From positions 1 through 64,000 of the forward strand of contig JAFZBE010000056.1 in assembly GCA_017561935.1 (NCBI GenBank): a DNA stretch of 64,000 nucleotides, given 5' to 3'. The stretch comes from Bacteroidales bacterium (lineage in GTDB: Bacteria > Bacteroidota > Bacteroidia > Bacteroidales > UBA3663). Each line of letters begins with the position of its first letter. Position 1 is the stretch's first letter. The notes under the pieces were generated by a model that was given only the letters and a program-made list of their open reading frames with translations, was not told where the DNA came from and made no database searches. Position numbers and translations under genes: made by a program. Of the stretch, positions 1 to 7,496 are shown in pieces.

Positions 1-2
1 CT

Positions 3-170
3 GAACTGAAGCCGAACGACTCCAGGAACCACGATGCAAGAAAACTGCTGACGGAAGTGGCCAGGCGTTGCGGATGGAGGTCGGAACGCGTGATGTCGCA
101 CGTCTTTGAGCGCTATTGCGGTTGTTCTGCAATCGAATGGCTCGCGATGCATGGGGTTAAGAGGGGTTAA
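3..170 (+). CDS. 3' end of an unidentified gene
   Basis: An open frame enters from the left edge and stops at TAA 168-170, giving the last 55 residues of a protein. The visible part is basic and helical, with Arg- and Lys-rich stretches, several Cys and a Trp pair, and it looks like a coding C-terminus. The last four residues (VKRG) and the stop codon are supplied by the first units of the GGGGTTAAGA repeat, so the repeat has grown into, or defines, the gene's end. I do not recognise the family. The two other forward frames stop at once. A terminator-like hairpin lies about 130 bases downstream. Confidence 0.45.
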   Translation, partial: ELKPNDSRNHDARKLLTEVARRCGWRSERVMSHVFERYCGCSAIEWLAMHGVKRG

Positions 171-240
171 GAGGGGTTAAGAGGGGTTAAGAGGGGTTAA
201 GAGGGGTTAAGATGTTAAGAAGGGGTTAAGAGGGGTTAAC
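153..240 (+). repeat. GGGGTTAAGA tandem repeat with G-quadruplex potential
   Basis: Six perfect 10-base units (GGGGTTAAGA) run from 153 to 212. A degenerate TGTTAAGA unit and two more GGGGTTAA units follow, giving eight G4 tracts mostly separated by the six bases TTAAGA. Just downstream, at about 238-286, complementary TTAACC motifs occur, so a hairpin with the repeat is also possible. It overlaps the stop codon of the partial gene on the left. Confidence 0.85.
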
Positions 241-298
241 CTTTCTTAACCGCGAGCAACGCGAGCTCTTAACCGTTCTTAACCGCTCGCTAAAATTG

Positions 299-349
299 GA
301 GGAAGCACTCTGACGCGCGACAGAATGCTTCCTCTTTTTGCGATAGCAT
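299..349 (+). terminator. Terminator-like hairpin, left copy of a 51-bp direct repeat
   Basis: The stem GGAAGCA (301-307) pairs with TGCTTCC (326-332), with an inner CTG (310-312)/CAG (321-323) pairing and an ACGCGCGA loop, followed by TCTTTTTG. This is the shape of an intrinsic terminator. The whole 51-base segment recurs identically at 1896-1946, so the two copies bracket the ATPase gene at 504. A shorter shared motif, GCGAGCAACGCGAG, also precedes both copies (252 and 1831). Confidence 0.7.
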
Positions 350-384
350 CGTGATGGGCAACGCGATGCCTAAATTGGAATGCC

Positions 385-476
385 GCCATTTCATAAACGA
401 TAATTTTGCCATTTCTTAAAGTAAAATTCCGCCATTTCTTAAAGTAAAATTCCGCCATTTCTTAAAGTTTAATTAT
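385..476 (+). repeat. 23-bp tandem repeats ahead of a promoter
   Basis: Four units begin with GCCATTT at 385, 408, 431 and 454, exactly 23 bases apart. The first is degenerate, the next two are almost identical, and the fourth runs into the -7 box at 474-481. The period is about two helical turns, so the units face the same side of the DNA. This suggests repeated binding sites for a regulator of the downstream ATPase gene, which is inference. Confidence 0.65.
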
Positions 477-481
477 CTTTG
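474..481 (+). promoter_or_regulatory. Promoter -7 box for the DUF4143 ATPase
   Basis: TATCTTTG matches the Bacteroidetes TAnnTTTG box and lies 22 bases before the ATG at 504. No TTTG is seen at the usual -33 position, where the 23-bp repeats sit instead. Confidence 0.65.
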
Positions 482-503
482 CACCTGAAATAACCGACAT
501 ATT

Positions 504-1772
504 ATGAAAATAAATAGATATCTGCCAAGGATTTGCGATGCCTTACTCTCTAAAAAGCTAAGACATTCGGGTGCTGTCCTGATTACAGGCCCTAAATGGT
601 GTGGGAAAACCGCTACGGCAACGGTTGCCGCAAAGAGTATCATCTATATGCAGGATCCAGATCGTGGTCCGGCATATATGAAAGCGGCTGATTACAAGCC
701 ATCACTATTGTTGGAAGGTGATGTCCCACGACTTATAGACGAATGGCAGATGGCACCCGTGCTTTGGGATGCTGTCCGATTTGTTGTGGATCAACGGCAA
801 GAAATGGGACAATTTATTCTGACAGGTTCTGCTGTTCCAGTTGACAATGCCACAATGCATACAGGTACTGGACGCATTTCACGTTTAAGGATGCATACGA
901 TGAGCCTGTACGAATCGCAGGAATCCAACGGCTGCGTTTCGTTGCGCGAACTTTTTGAAGGAAAACCTATTGCTTTAGCCACGTCCAACCTTACCATCGA
1001 ACAGATAGCATTCGCTATATGTCGAGGCGGATGGCCTGCGTCAGTCAAAATGAAAGGGGACGATGCGTTAGAATTGGCAAAAGACTATGTGGATGCAATT
1101 ATTCATCAAGATATTTCTCGGGTGGACGGTGTCGAGAAGAATCCAAAAAGAGTGCAATTGCTGTTGCGCTCATTAGCTCGAAATGTCGCTACAATGGCAA
1201 GCAATGTGACTATTTTGAACGACATGGAAGGAGATGAGATGGGTATATCAGCTCCGACGCTGGATGTTTATATGAACTCACTCCGACGCATCTTTGTCGT
1301 AGAGGATCAGCCTGCATGGTCACCTTCTATGCGATCGAAGTCTGCAATTCGTACTGCTTCTAAACGTCATTTTACGGATCCTTCGATAGCTGCTGCCGTT
1401 CTTCGAACTACACCAAATGCCCTTCTTGAAGATTTCAATACTTTCGGTTTTATGTTCGAGTCTCTTTGTACAAGAGATATGCGTATTTACGCTCAAGCCA
1501 ACGACGGAGACGTTTTCCATTATCGCGATAAGTCGGGTCTTGAGACAGACATGATTGTAGCTCTCAATGATGGACGATGGGCTGCTGTGGAGGTAAAACT
1601 CGGGAACAAGCAGATTGAAGAAGCGGCCGAACATTTGAAAGAGCTTGCACTCAAGGTGGATGAAAAAAAGATGGGGAAACCAGCATTTTTAATGATTCTG
1701 ACAGGTGGCGAATTCGCCTACCAGCGTGAGGATGGTGTGCTAGTTGTTCCTATCGGATGTTTGAAAGATTGA
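504..1772 (+). CDS. AAA ATPase with DUF4143 C-terminal domain
   Basis: A 422-residue protein of the AAA_14/DUF4143 type. The P-loop GPKWCGKTATA lies near residues 29-39 and a Walker B-like LIDEWQ near residues 77-82. The C-terminal part has the PD-(D/E)xK-like arrangement of DUF4143, with ETDMIV followed by AAVEVKLG around residues 348-367. Many families of this type are widespread in Bacteroidales and are thought to act as DNA-linked ATPases, but no specific role is established. The ATG follows a clear -7 box. The gene stands alone between two identical 51-bp terminator-like repeats, which makes it look like a mobile or duplicated cassette. There is no sign of truncation. Confidence 0.85.
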   Translation: MKINRYLPRICDALLSKKLRHSGAVLITGPKWCGKTATATVAAKSIIYMQDPDRGPAYMKAADYKPSLLLEGDVPRLIDEWQMAPVLWDAVRFVVDQRQEMGQFILTGSAVPVDNATMHTGTGRISRLRMHTMSLYESQESNGCVSLRELFEGKPIALATSNLTIEQIAFAICRGGWPASVKMKGDDALELAKDYVDAIIHQDISRVDGVEKNPKRVQLLLRSLARNVATMASNVTILNDMEGDEMGISAPTLDVYMNSLRRIFVVEDQPAWSPSMRSKSAIRTASKRHFTDPSIAAAVLRTTPNALLEDFNTFGFMFESLCTRDMRIYAQANDGDVFHYRDKSGLETDMIVALNDGRWAAVEVKLGNKQIEEAAEHLKELALKVDEKKMGKPAFLMILTGGEFAYQREDGVLVVPIGCLKD

Positions 1773-1895
1773 TAATAGTTGTACCTTTGTGCTCGTTTTT
1801 CGGTAATGAAAAGCATAAGCTTCGCTCCACGCGAGCAACGCGAGTTCTTAACCGGAGATTTCGCAGTTGTGAAATCGACTACCCTATCTAAAATC

Positions 1896-1946
1896 GAGGA
1901 AGCACTCTGACGCGCGACAGAATGCTTCCTCTTTTTGCGATAGCAT
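1896..1946 (+). terminator. Terminator-like hairpin, right copy of the 51-bp direct repeat
   Basis: Identical to 299-349. It lies about 120 bases after the ATPase stop codon and probably terminates that gene. It is also the first member of the 41-base repeat array that follows, so the array probably arose by expansion of this hairpin. Confidence 0.65.
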
Positions 1947-2260
1947 TATGACGCGCGACAGAGTGCTTGCTCGGTTGTATAGAGCATCATAACGCGCGAC
2001 AGAGTGCTTTCTCGGTTGTATAAAGCATCATGACGCGCGACAGAGTGCTTTCTCGATTGGATAGAGCATCATAACGCGCGACAGAGTGCTTTCTCGGTTG
2101 TATAGAGCATTATGACGCGCGACAGAGTGCTTGCTCGTTTGTATAGAGCATCATGACGCGCGACAGAGTGCTTTCTTCGGTTGGATAGAGCATCGTGACG
2201 CGCGAAAGAGTGCTTCCTCAATTGGAAGTAGCACTATATCGCGCGGGATGATGCTTGCTA
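1909..2260 (+). repeat. Array of 41-base hairpin repeats
   Basis: The core GACGCGCGACAG (or AACGCGCGACAG) recurs at 1909, 1950, 1991, 2032, 2073, 2114, 2155 and 2197, that is every 41 bases with one step of 42. A ninth, degenerate unit lies near 2236-2260. Each unit places AGCA before and TGCT after the core, so each can fold into a short stem-loop. The spacing sequence is itself repeated, with no unique spacers. The array lies between the ATPase and the DUF3843 gene, and no convincing gene is present in 1773-2450. Confidence 0.85.
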
Positions 2261-2415
2261 CGATTTCAGCTACAAATACTCAAAATAATAATGGGAAAGG
2301 CGAGAAAGGAATTTGAGATTTTTCTGAGAAGATGTCTTTTTTGATAAAACCGAGAGGAATAATCTCTGTAACGATTTTTATGGTGAATAGACTTGCATAT
2401 TTGCAAAATAATGCT

Positions 2416-2423
2416 TATCTTTG
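2416..2423 (+). promoter_or_regulatory. Promoter -7 box for the DUF3843 gene
   Basis: TATCTTTG lies 27 bases before the ATG at 2451, with CTTG about 20 bases upstream as a weak -33 element. It rules out an in-frame upstream TTG at 2421 as the start, because that codon overlaps the box. Confidence 0.7.
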
Positions 2424-2450
2424 CCGCGTCAAGTTTATTATATTTTACCG

Positions 2451-4001
2451 ATGAAACCGCAGAAAATCGTTACCAACGAAATCAAGAAATGTCATCCTTA
2501 TCAGAGCCCCAGTCCGACTGACCTGTACTACCAGCGACTGGCAAACCGACTGCAAGACGGATTTTCTTCGTTGTGCAAAATGGGTGATGGGCTTACCACC
2601 GAAATGATGCATCGAGGAGCCATCATACTGACTAACTATATGGAGGATATTGTGGCCGACAGCGGCCAGTGGCACACGTTCTCCAATCTGTGCCAGGAGC
2701 TCTATGGTCATCCCGTTCCATTATTCCATGAAGATGAGGAATATTACCCCGACGAGCCGAGCCTGAATGCCATCCGCTATCTGTTGTGGAGTGTGGAAAG
2801 CGAAATCCTCGGGGATATTGTGATGATAAACGCTAAGGTCATTGAGCAGATGGCCACAGTTGCATACGACATTCTTTATGAGACATTTGAGGAGGCTCCT
2901 ATCAATGAAAAATTGGCTGACGATGTCGAATCGAAGTTAACTCTGGCCACAGAGGATTTCGATCAGCTGCGCAGTGTTCTAAAGTGGCTATTCAACGACT
3001 GTTATCTGACTGCAGGAGAGCATAACGAAGAACTGATCGGTAAGCATGTTGATGATTTGCTTGGTCTGGCTGAGCGTGGAAAAATACCGGATATGCATCC
3101 GAGTATGGCCTATTATTACGCCACCACTAAATGTATCTTCGATTACAAGATTGGACCACTGGCACTCTATCCCAAGGACTATCTTGCAGCCATGATGCAT
3201 ACGAAAGGCATGGATCGTCAGGCGGAGGATGTTGCCAAGATAGACAAGTTGGGCATGGGTATATATAAGTATGAACGGATCAAGCCTGCGTTCGGATTGT
3301 CGGGTGAGGCGCCCAAAACGGACCGGCTGAGACTGATGCGTACCAATGGCAAAGTAATAGAGATAGATGCCTATGAACTGAATCTGTCGAAGGAGGAGTT
3401 AGAGAGTTTTGATGGATTTTTGGCTTCGTCGTTTGTGTACTATCAGAGTGAGTGGCATCTTAACGGTTTTGTGGCCCCATTCCCGGACATAGACAAGCAT
3501 TGGAAGAAAATGTGTGAGGACGACCCGGAAAACCTGAAGCCCGGTACGGCAACCCTCACCGCCGAAATGATTCTTGAACGGACAAACGGACAGCGAATCG
3601 CCTATTTCGCAGATCGGGAACAGTTGAAGGATTTTCTGGAGAAGAAGATTCGCTTCCCACGTCACATGTTGAACTTCGTAGATGAGCGAATTGGCAGCCG
3701 CCCGACCCTCTTTATAGATACTGAGGAGCCCAAGAACTGCTTGCAGATCTTCTATGGTTTCACTCCTTATATTGCCGACCCCAGCAATCCTTTCTACAAT
3801 CCCAAAGAGGCTCGTGAAGAAGCCATCAGCCTGCTCTGGGAAGCAGAGGCTGTATCCACGCATGCCGTCAATTATCTGCTGGATAATAACTACCTGCCTG
3901 ATATCTTCAACGACAGAATGTTCTCGGACTGCAGCTCTCCTGCAGAGAAACGTCATGACATCGATTTCCTCATGCGCTTCTATCGCATGGAGGATTACTA
4001 A
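2451..4001 (+). CDS. DUF3843 family protein
   Basis: A 516-residue soluble protein that I assign to DUF3843, a family of unknown function seen mainly in Bacteroidetes. The N-terminal part shows the family look: a short basic start, PYQSPSPTDLYY, then NYMEDIVADSGQWHTF and an acidic NAIRYLLWSVE segment. No signal peptide, membrane segment or nucleotide-binding motif is visible. The start is set by the promoter box at 2416-2423. The gene is monocistronic, with a hairpin directly after its stop codon. The family assignment is from recall of its pattern and could be tested by a profile search. Confidence 0.7.
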   Translation: MKPQKIVTNEIKKCHPYQSPSPTDLYYQRLANRLQDGFSSLCKMGDGLTTEMMHRGAIILTNYMEDIVADSGQWHTFSNLCQELYGHPVPLFHEDEEYYPDEPSLNAIRYLLWSVESEILGDIVMINAKVIEQMATVAYDILYETFEEAPINEKLADDVESKLTLATEDFDQLRSVLKWLFNDCYLTAGEHNEELIGKHVDDLLGLAERGKIPDMHPSMAYYYATTKCIFDYKIGPLALYPKDYLAAMMHTKGMDRQAEDVAKIDKLGMGIYKYERIKPAFGLSGEAPKTDRLRLMRTNGKVIEIDAYELNLSKEELESFDGFLASSFVYYQSEWHLNGFVAPFPDIDKHWKKMCEDDPENLKPGTATLTAEMILERTNGQRIAYFADREQLKDFLEKKIRFPRHMLNFVDERIGSRPTLFIDTEEPKNCLQIFYGFTPYIADPSNPFYNPKEAREEAISLLWEAEAVSTHAVNYLLDNNYLPDIFNDRMFSDCSSPAEKRHDIDFLMRFYRMEDY

Positions 4002-4021
4002 TCTGAAACGGCTGTTTCAGA
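4002..4021 (+). terminator. Hairpin directly after the DUF3843 stop codon
   Basis: TCTGAAAC (4002-4009) pairs with GTTTCAGA (4014-4021) around the loop GGCT, starting at the base after the stop codon. There is no T-run, so termination is likely but not certain. Confidence 0.5.
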
Positions 4022-4060
4022 GACGACTGTATCGAGCTCGAATCCCTTTGATTTTAATAA

Positions 4061-4138
4061 TCTCTACGGACTTCTGGGACTTTAGGGACTATTAGCTATG
4101 AGCCACACTGTCCTTTAAGTCCAAAAAGTCCGTAGAGA
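4061..4138. repeat. Long imperfect inverted repeat
   Basis: The left arm 4061-4089 begins TCTCTACGGACTT, and the right arm 4110-4138 ends AAGTCCGTAGAGA. The 29-base arms pair with about four mismatches around a loop of about 20 bases. It lies between the DUF3843 gene and the first leader copy. It could act as a terminator or be the remnant of a small mobile repeat, and no flanking duplication is obvious. Confidence 0.6.
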
Positions 4139-4152
4139 AAAATAATCATAAA

Positions 4153-4317
4153 TTTTTTTGCAAAAGAATTTGCTTTTTTGCGAAAAAATGCGTATCTTTG
4201 CACCGCGAAAATGAAAAAGCATCAAGAGACGGCTTAAGTGCCGAGCCAACCGAGCCTATCATACAGGCCACGGTGGAACAAAGGATGCGAGTTACAATCA
4301 TTAACTAAAAAAACAGT
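4153..4317 (+). promoter_or_regulatory. Repeated promoter/leader element, copy 1
   Basis: A strong promoter (TTTG 4169-4172, 20 bases, TATCTTTG 4193-4200) is followed by an untranslated leader nearly identical to those at 30758 and 33026. It holds an 8-codon upstream ORF, MKKHQETA (4211-4237), whose end overlaps a hairpin CGGC/GCCG. A second hairpin follows: CCAACCG pairs with CGGTGG, with a bulged A, enclosing CCT/AGG. The only difference next to the first hairpin in copy 2 lies in its loop, as expected for a conserved fold. It leads into the small ORF at 4318 and then the 457-residue protein. Attenuation by leader translation is inference. Confidence 0.75.
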
Positions 4318-4419
4318 ATGATCATTAGATCAAAAGATGATTTTCAGCATCCAGATGGGCCAATCCAGCTGCTGGATGGTCGTGTGTTGGATTGTATCGT
4401 TAGGATTCCAAAAAAGTAA
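4318..4419 (+). CDS. 33-residue small protein behind leader copy 1
   Basis: The ATG directly follows the leader. The first two thirds (MIIRSKDDFQHP, later LDGRV) match the small ORF at 30925, after which the two diverge. The stop codon lies five bases before the next ATG at 4425, which suggests translational coupling. It may be a real leader-associated micro-protein, or the retained 5' end of an ancestral gene copied together with the promoter. No function is known. Confidence 0.45.
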   Translation: MIIRSKDDFQHPDGPIQLLDGRVLDCIVRIPKK

Positions 4420-4424
4420 GTGAT

Positions 4425-5798
4425 ATGAAGATATTTAAAGACAACAAAAAACAGCTCAATATCAATCCTCTGGTGGTCTATTTCATAATGACGCCGGAAG
4501 AGAAGGAGCAACATGCACGAGACATTGAGCGTCTGAACAGGTCGAAGACGATGAACCATAATCTCTTCGAGTTCAACACTGTTGTGCGTGCGCGTTATAA
4601 CAACAATGTGTTGACAAAAGGACTTATCAAAGACATGGAGGAAAACAACGTCATCGTCAAACTTTTTGGCAATGATGATGAAAGATTCTTCTATGCGTTT
4701 GAGACGGTCGAGTTCATGGAAGGAATTTTCGAAAATCAGATAGAAAGTTTCCTTTATGATGTATGCAAACTCAATGTCAAGAATCTGAAGTCAGAGAAGA
4801 AACGCCTTGGCTGTTATCCTTCAAAAGAGCGTAAAGAAGCCGTTGAGATACTCTTAAAGTCTTTTACAGAAGTAGTTAATGACTTCGGTTTTGACAAGGT
4901 GCATGCCATCGCTTCCAGATGGTCTTCTGTCTCATGTAGTCCCGTTTCAAATTGCAACGCCAGTAAGATTCCGCCTGGCATAAAAGATGACATCCGCTAT
5001 GCTATGGGAAGTGAGGAAGGACGAAAGAAGGAAGATGCCAAGAAACGTCTCATTGCCATGATTGAGGGGTGGTTTGATGCACCGTCTTCCGGATACTCAA
5101 AGAAAGTCCTTACTGGCGCAGTCGATAATACCAAGTCAGAAACTTTGGAAGAGGATAACTATACTCGCCATCCATCATCACAAGTTCCGACCATTAGTGT
5201 TGAGATTAAAAAGATAACTGTGCTCAATAGAAAAGATGGCTCAAGGAGAGAAAATTATGGCTTTGTGTATAACATAGATGGAGAAATTGTAGAAATGTAT
5301 ATCGGTGGTACAGAGCCAGCAATGATATACGCTTGCACATTGCTCAAGCAGTACACGGGCGCCCGCTTTTACCTTGATGATTTAAGGATTCGGAAGGGTG
5401 AACTGTCGAGATTCAATCCGAATACTCCCGAAAGGAAATATCTGAATGCTACTCTTGAATGGATAAGGCAAATTTATAAAGTATTTGTGCCATCAGCTGC
5501 AAAGGACTTCCCTGAATGGTATGCTTCTCTTTTCAACTTCCTAGACAAGAGTCCTGGTCATCCTATTTATCAAGGCAAGTCTGCATGTAACAGTAAAATA
5601 TCCAAAACGCTAAAGGAATATAGGAAAGCCATTTATTTCTGTACCCTTCAAGTTAGAGAAGACAGCAAAGGGAAATTCTATGAGGTTGATCTCCCTTCTT
5701 CAGAGTCGATAAAGCTTTCTGATGAACTGCTCAAACTCGTACCTGAATCACCTGTCACACAAGCTCATGCAAGACCGGAAAATGAATATAGCAAATAG
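4425..5798 (+). CDS. Hypothetical protein, 457 residues
   Basis: I do not recognise this family. It is a soluble, Lys- and Glu-rich protein without a signal peptide or membrane helix. The middle region (about residues 225-265) is polar and probably a linker between an N-terminal helical part and a C-terminal part of about 190 residues, which begins with a run of beta-strand-like sequence (ISVEIKKITVLNRKDG). It is transcribed from leader copy 1, five bases after the small ORF. Its neighbour on the right, viaA, points towards it and ends at 5892. Being driven by the same leader as the AAA ATPase at 33193 suggests a shared response. Confidence 0.7.
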   Translation: MKIFKDNKKQLNINPLVVYFIMTPEEKEQHARDIERLNRSKTMNHNLFEFNTVVRARYNNNVLTKGLIKDMEENNVIVKLFGNDDERFFYAFETVEFMEGIFENQIESFLYDVCKLNVKNLKSEKKRLGCYPSKERKEAVEILLKSFTEVVNDFGFDKVHAIASRWSSVSCSPVSNCNASKIPPGIKDDIRYAMGSEEGRKKEDAKKRLIAMIEGWFDAPSSGYSKKVLTGAVDNTKSETLEEDNYTRHPSSQVPTISVEIKKITVLNRKDGSRRENYGFVYNIDGEIVEMYIGGTEPAMIYACTLLKQYTGARFYLDDLRIRKGELSRFNPNTPERKYLNATLEWIRQIYKVFVPSAAKDFPEWYASLFNFLDKSPGHPIYQGKSACNSKISKTLKEYRKAIYFCTLQVREDSKGKFYEVDLPSSESIKLSDELLKLVPESPVTQAHARPENEYSK

Positions 5799-5891
5799 TA
5801 TTCAGAGCTGAAGACAACGGCAATTGCGAGATATTTCTAGTATTGGTCAAGAAGGTTTTTCTTCTTTCTAAATCTGCTGCAAGGGTAGCCT

Positions 5892-7496
5892 TTATTGTTT
5901 GTTTTCTATCTTCTTTGTCTCCTTGCATACGCCGTTCTTGTATTCCCACATAGAGTCACATACATTCGCCGGACTGCCCAGGAATTCGCTCATTTTCTCC
6001 ATGTGATCCCTCATATATTGCCCCATCGTGGAAGGGTCAACGACGTTCAGCCCATAGAAGGTCATGCCCTTTTGCTTCTCGGCATTTATCTTCTCCATCA
6101 CCTCTTCAGATATCGGCATCCAACCAAAGTCTGAGATGCAAAGGATGTCGGCAGTGGAATAATCGCCTTCGAAGGGCATAATGTCATCAAAGAGCCATCG
6201 GAACATGCCGTCTTCATCATTTCCACCCATCTCCGCCTCGCCCAGGAAGTCGAGCAAGTCTTTTTTGTCGTGTTCTATGTTATGTAGTCGGAATAGGTCA
6301 TGGCTATAGGAGTATTTCACAACAAGAACCTTGCGTTTGCGCCTTTGTGCAATTATGCAGATAGCGATAGACAACGCCTTCGCTACCAGGACAGGCTCTC
6401 CTTGCATACTGCTACTCGTGTCCAGGCAAATTACAATTGGTCCATCATGCTTCTTTTTCCCTTTCTTCCCACTTGACTGAGACGCAAAGACTTGCAGTCG
6501 CTTGGTTACGAAATTGCGATAGAAGATGTCACGGGTTGCTGGTTCAGCCAACATCGCAAGTTCCGATGGAAGCAAATTGCTCAGATTATCGCCTATTGTG
6601 ATACCAGTAATATCACTTTTGGAAGACGAAACAAATGAGCCGGAAGTCTCGTAGATGTTTTCACCGGAACGTCCTATCCGTTTGGCAAGCTCTATAAGTG
6701 ACTGTGGTACATTGCTTAGAAAACGGTTCTGCAGCTCAACCTTCGATACTACACCTCCACCAATACCCATACCTTGTGAACCATCGCCTTGTCTAGGAGA
6801 GAATTCTAGTTCTTTACTACAATCTTTCTTTCCCGATTTCTTGTTAGGCCCGAACTCTTCGTCTTTTTTTTCTTCATCATTATCGGAAGAACCAACTTTC
6901 TCTTCTTCATCTTTGTTTAAAAGAGTTTTGTGGTCACCAGCAAAGAACATCGGGAACTCCTCTTCATCATCACCTTCGACTTTCGTCGAATCATCCCCGT
7001 CATCCCATGACAAATCTGATAGTATCTCGTCAAGTTCATCCGCGTTTAGCTCTTCAAAGAGTTCTTCCTCGTCGTCATATACATAGTGTTCAAGATTCCT
7101 CTTGATATATAGATAATTTTCGTTCTTGTCTTTCGGGATCTCCGTATATGAGACATTATTCTTGTCATGTTCTTCCGCTACTGTTGTTGCCAGCGTCAGC
7201 CACTGGTCAAGCATTTTGTCCATTTCATAATAGGCACGACCCTCGTCAAGGTCGCTGATAGTCATCAGACGCTCAGCAAAATTCTCCAGATGTCGCTGTG
7301 CCAGTTTTCTCCAGCCAGGGATTACCTCAACATGCATCTTGAAACGAGGGTCGCAGACAGAATTCATCAATGTCTCCCGTATGAGATTGATGCCATTGAC
7401 ACAAGCCCCCTTCAGACGCTCTGCAACATCTGTGTTTGTACGTTTCGCTTCCTCTGATGCAACGAGTAAATGATGTATGAGTGCTGTATATCTCAT
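5892..7496 (-). CDS. viaA: ViaA-like von Willebrand factor A protein
   Basis: A 534-residue partner of the RavA ATPase. The C-terminal VWA domain carries the metal-ion site DTSSSMQGEP near residues 356-365 and a later Asp in CISDFG near residue 450. The N-terminal half is helical. Residues about 140-235 form a very acidic, Ser- and Lys-containing linker. In E. coli, ViaA with RavA is linked to aminoglycoside sensitivity and to respiratory complexes at the membrane; here the partner is unknown. The start overlaps the ravA stop by one base (TGATG), so translation is coupled. It is the last gene of a three-gene minus-strand operon led by a SNF2 helicase, which is not the E. coli arrangement. Confidence 0.85.
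   Translation of the reverse strand: MRYTALIHHLLVASEEAKRTNTDVAERLKGACVNGINLIRETLMNSVCDPRFKMHVEVIPGWRKLAQRHLENFAERLMTISDLDEGRAYYEMDKMLDQWLTLATTVAEEHDKNNVSYTEIPKDKNENYLYIKRNLEHYVYDDEEELFEELNADELDEILSDLSWDDGDDSTKVEGDDEEEFPMFFAGDHKTLLNKDEEEKVGSSDNDEEKKDEEFGPNKKSGKKDCSKELEFSPRQGDGSQGMGIGGGVVSKVELQNRFLSNVPQSLIELAKRIGRSGENIYETSGSFVSSSKSDITGITIGDNLSNLLPSELAMLAEPATRDIFYRNFVTKRLQVFASQSSGKKGKKKHDGPIVICLDTSSSMQGEPVLVAKALSIAICIIAQRRKRKVLVVKYSYSHDLFRLHNIEHDKKDLLDFLGEAEMGGNDEDGMFRWLFDDIMPFEGDYSTADILCISDFGWMPISEEVMEKINAEKQKGMTFYGLNVVDPSTMGQYMRDHMEKMSEFLGSPANVCDSMWEYKNGVCKETKKIENKQ

Noticed and set aside
1909..2260. The 41-base repeats as a CRISPR array
   Set aside because: The whole unit is repeated, with no unique spacers, and no cas genes are near.
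4201..4317. The leader RNA as a known riboswitch or hammerhead ribozyme
   Set aside because: No hammerhead core (CUGAUGA with GAAA) or other familiar aptamer consensus was recognised.
6655..7086. Ser-rich open frame on the plus strand inside viaA
   Set aside because: It is the mirror of the acidic, Glu- and Asp-rich linker of viaA, and it has no promoter.
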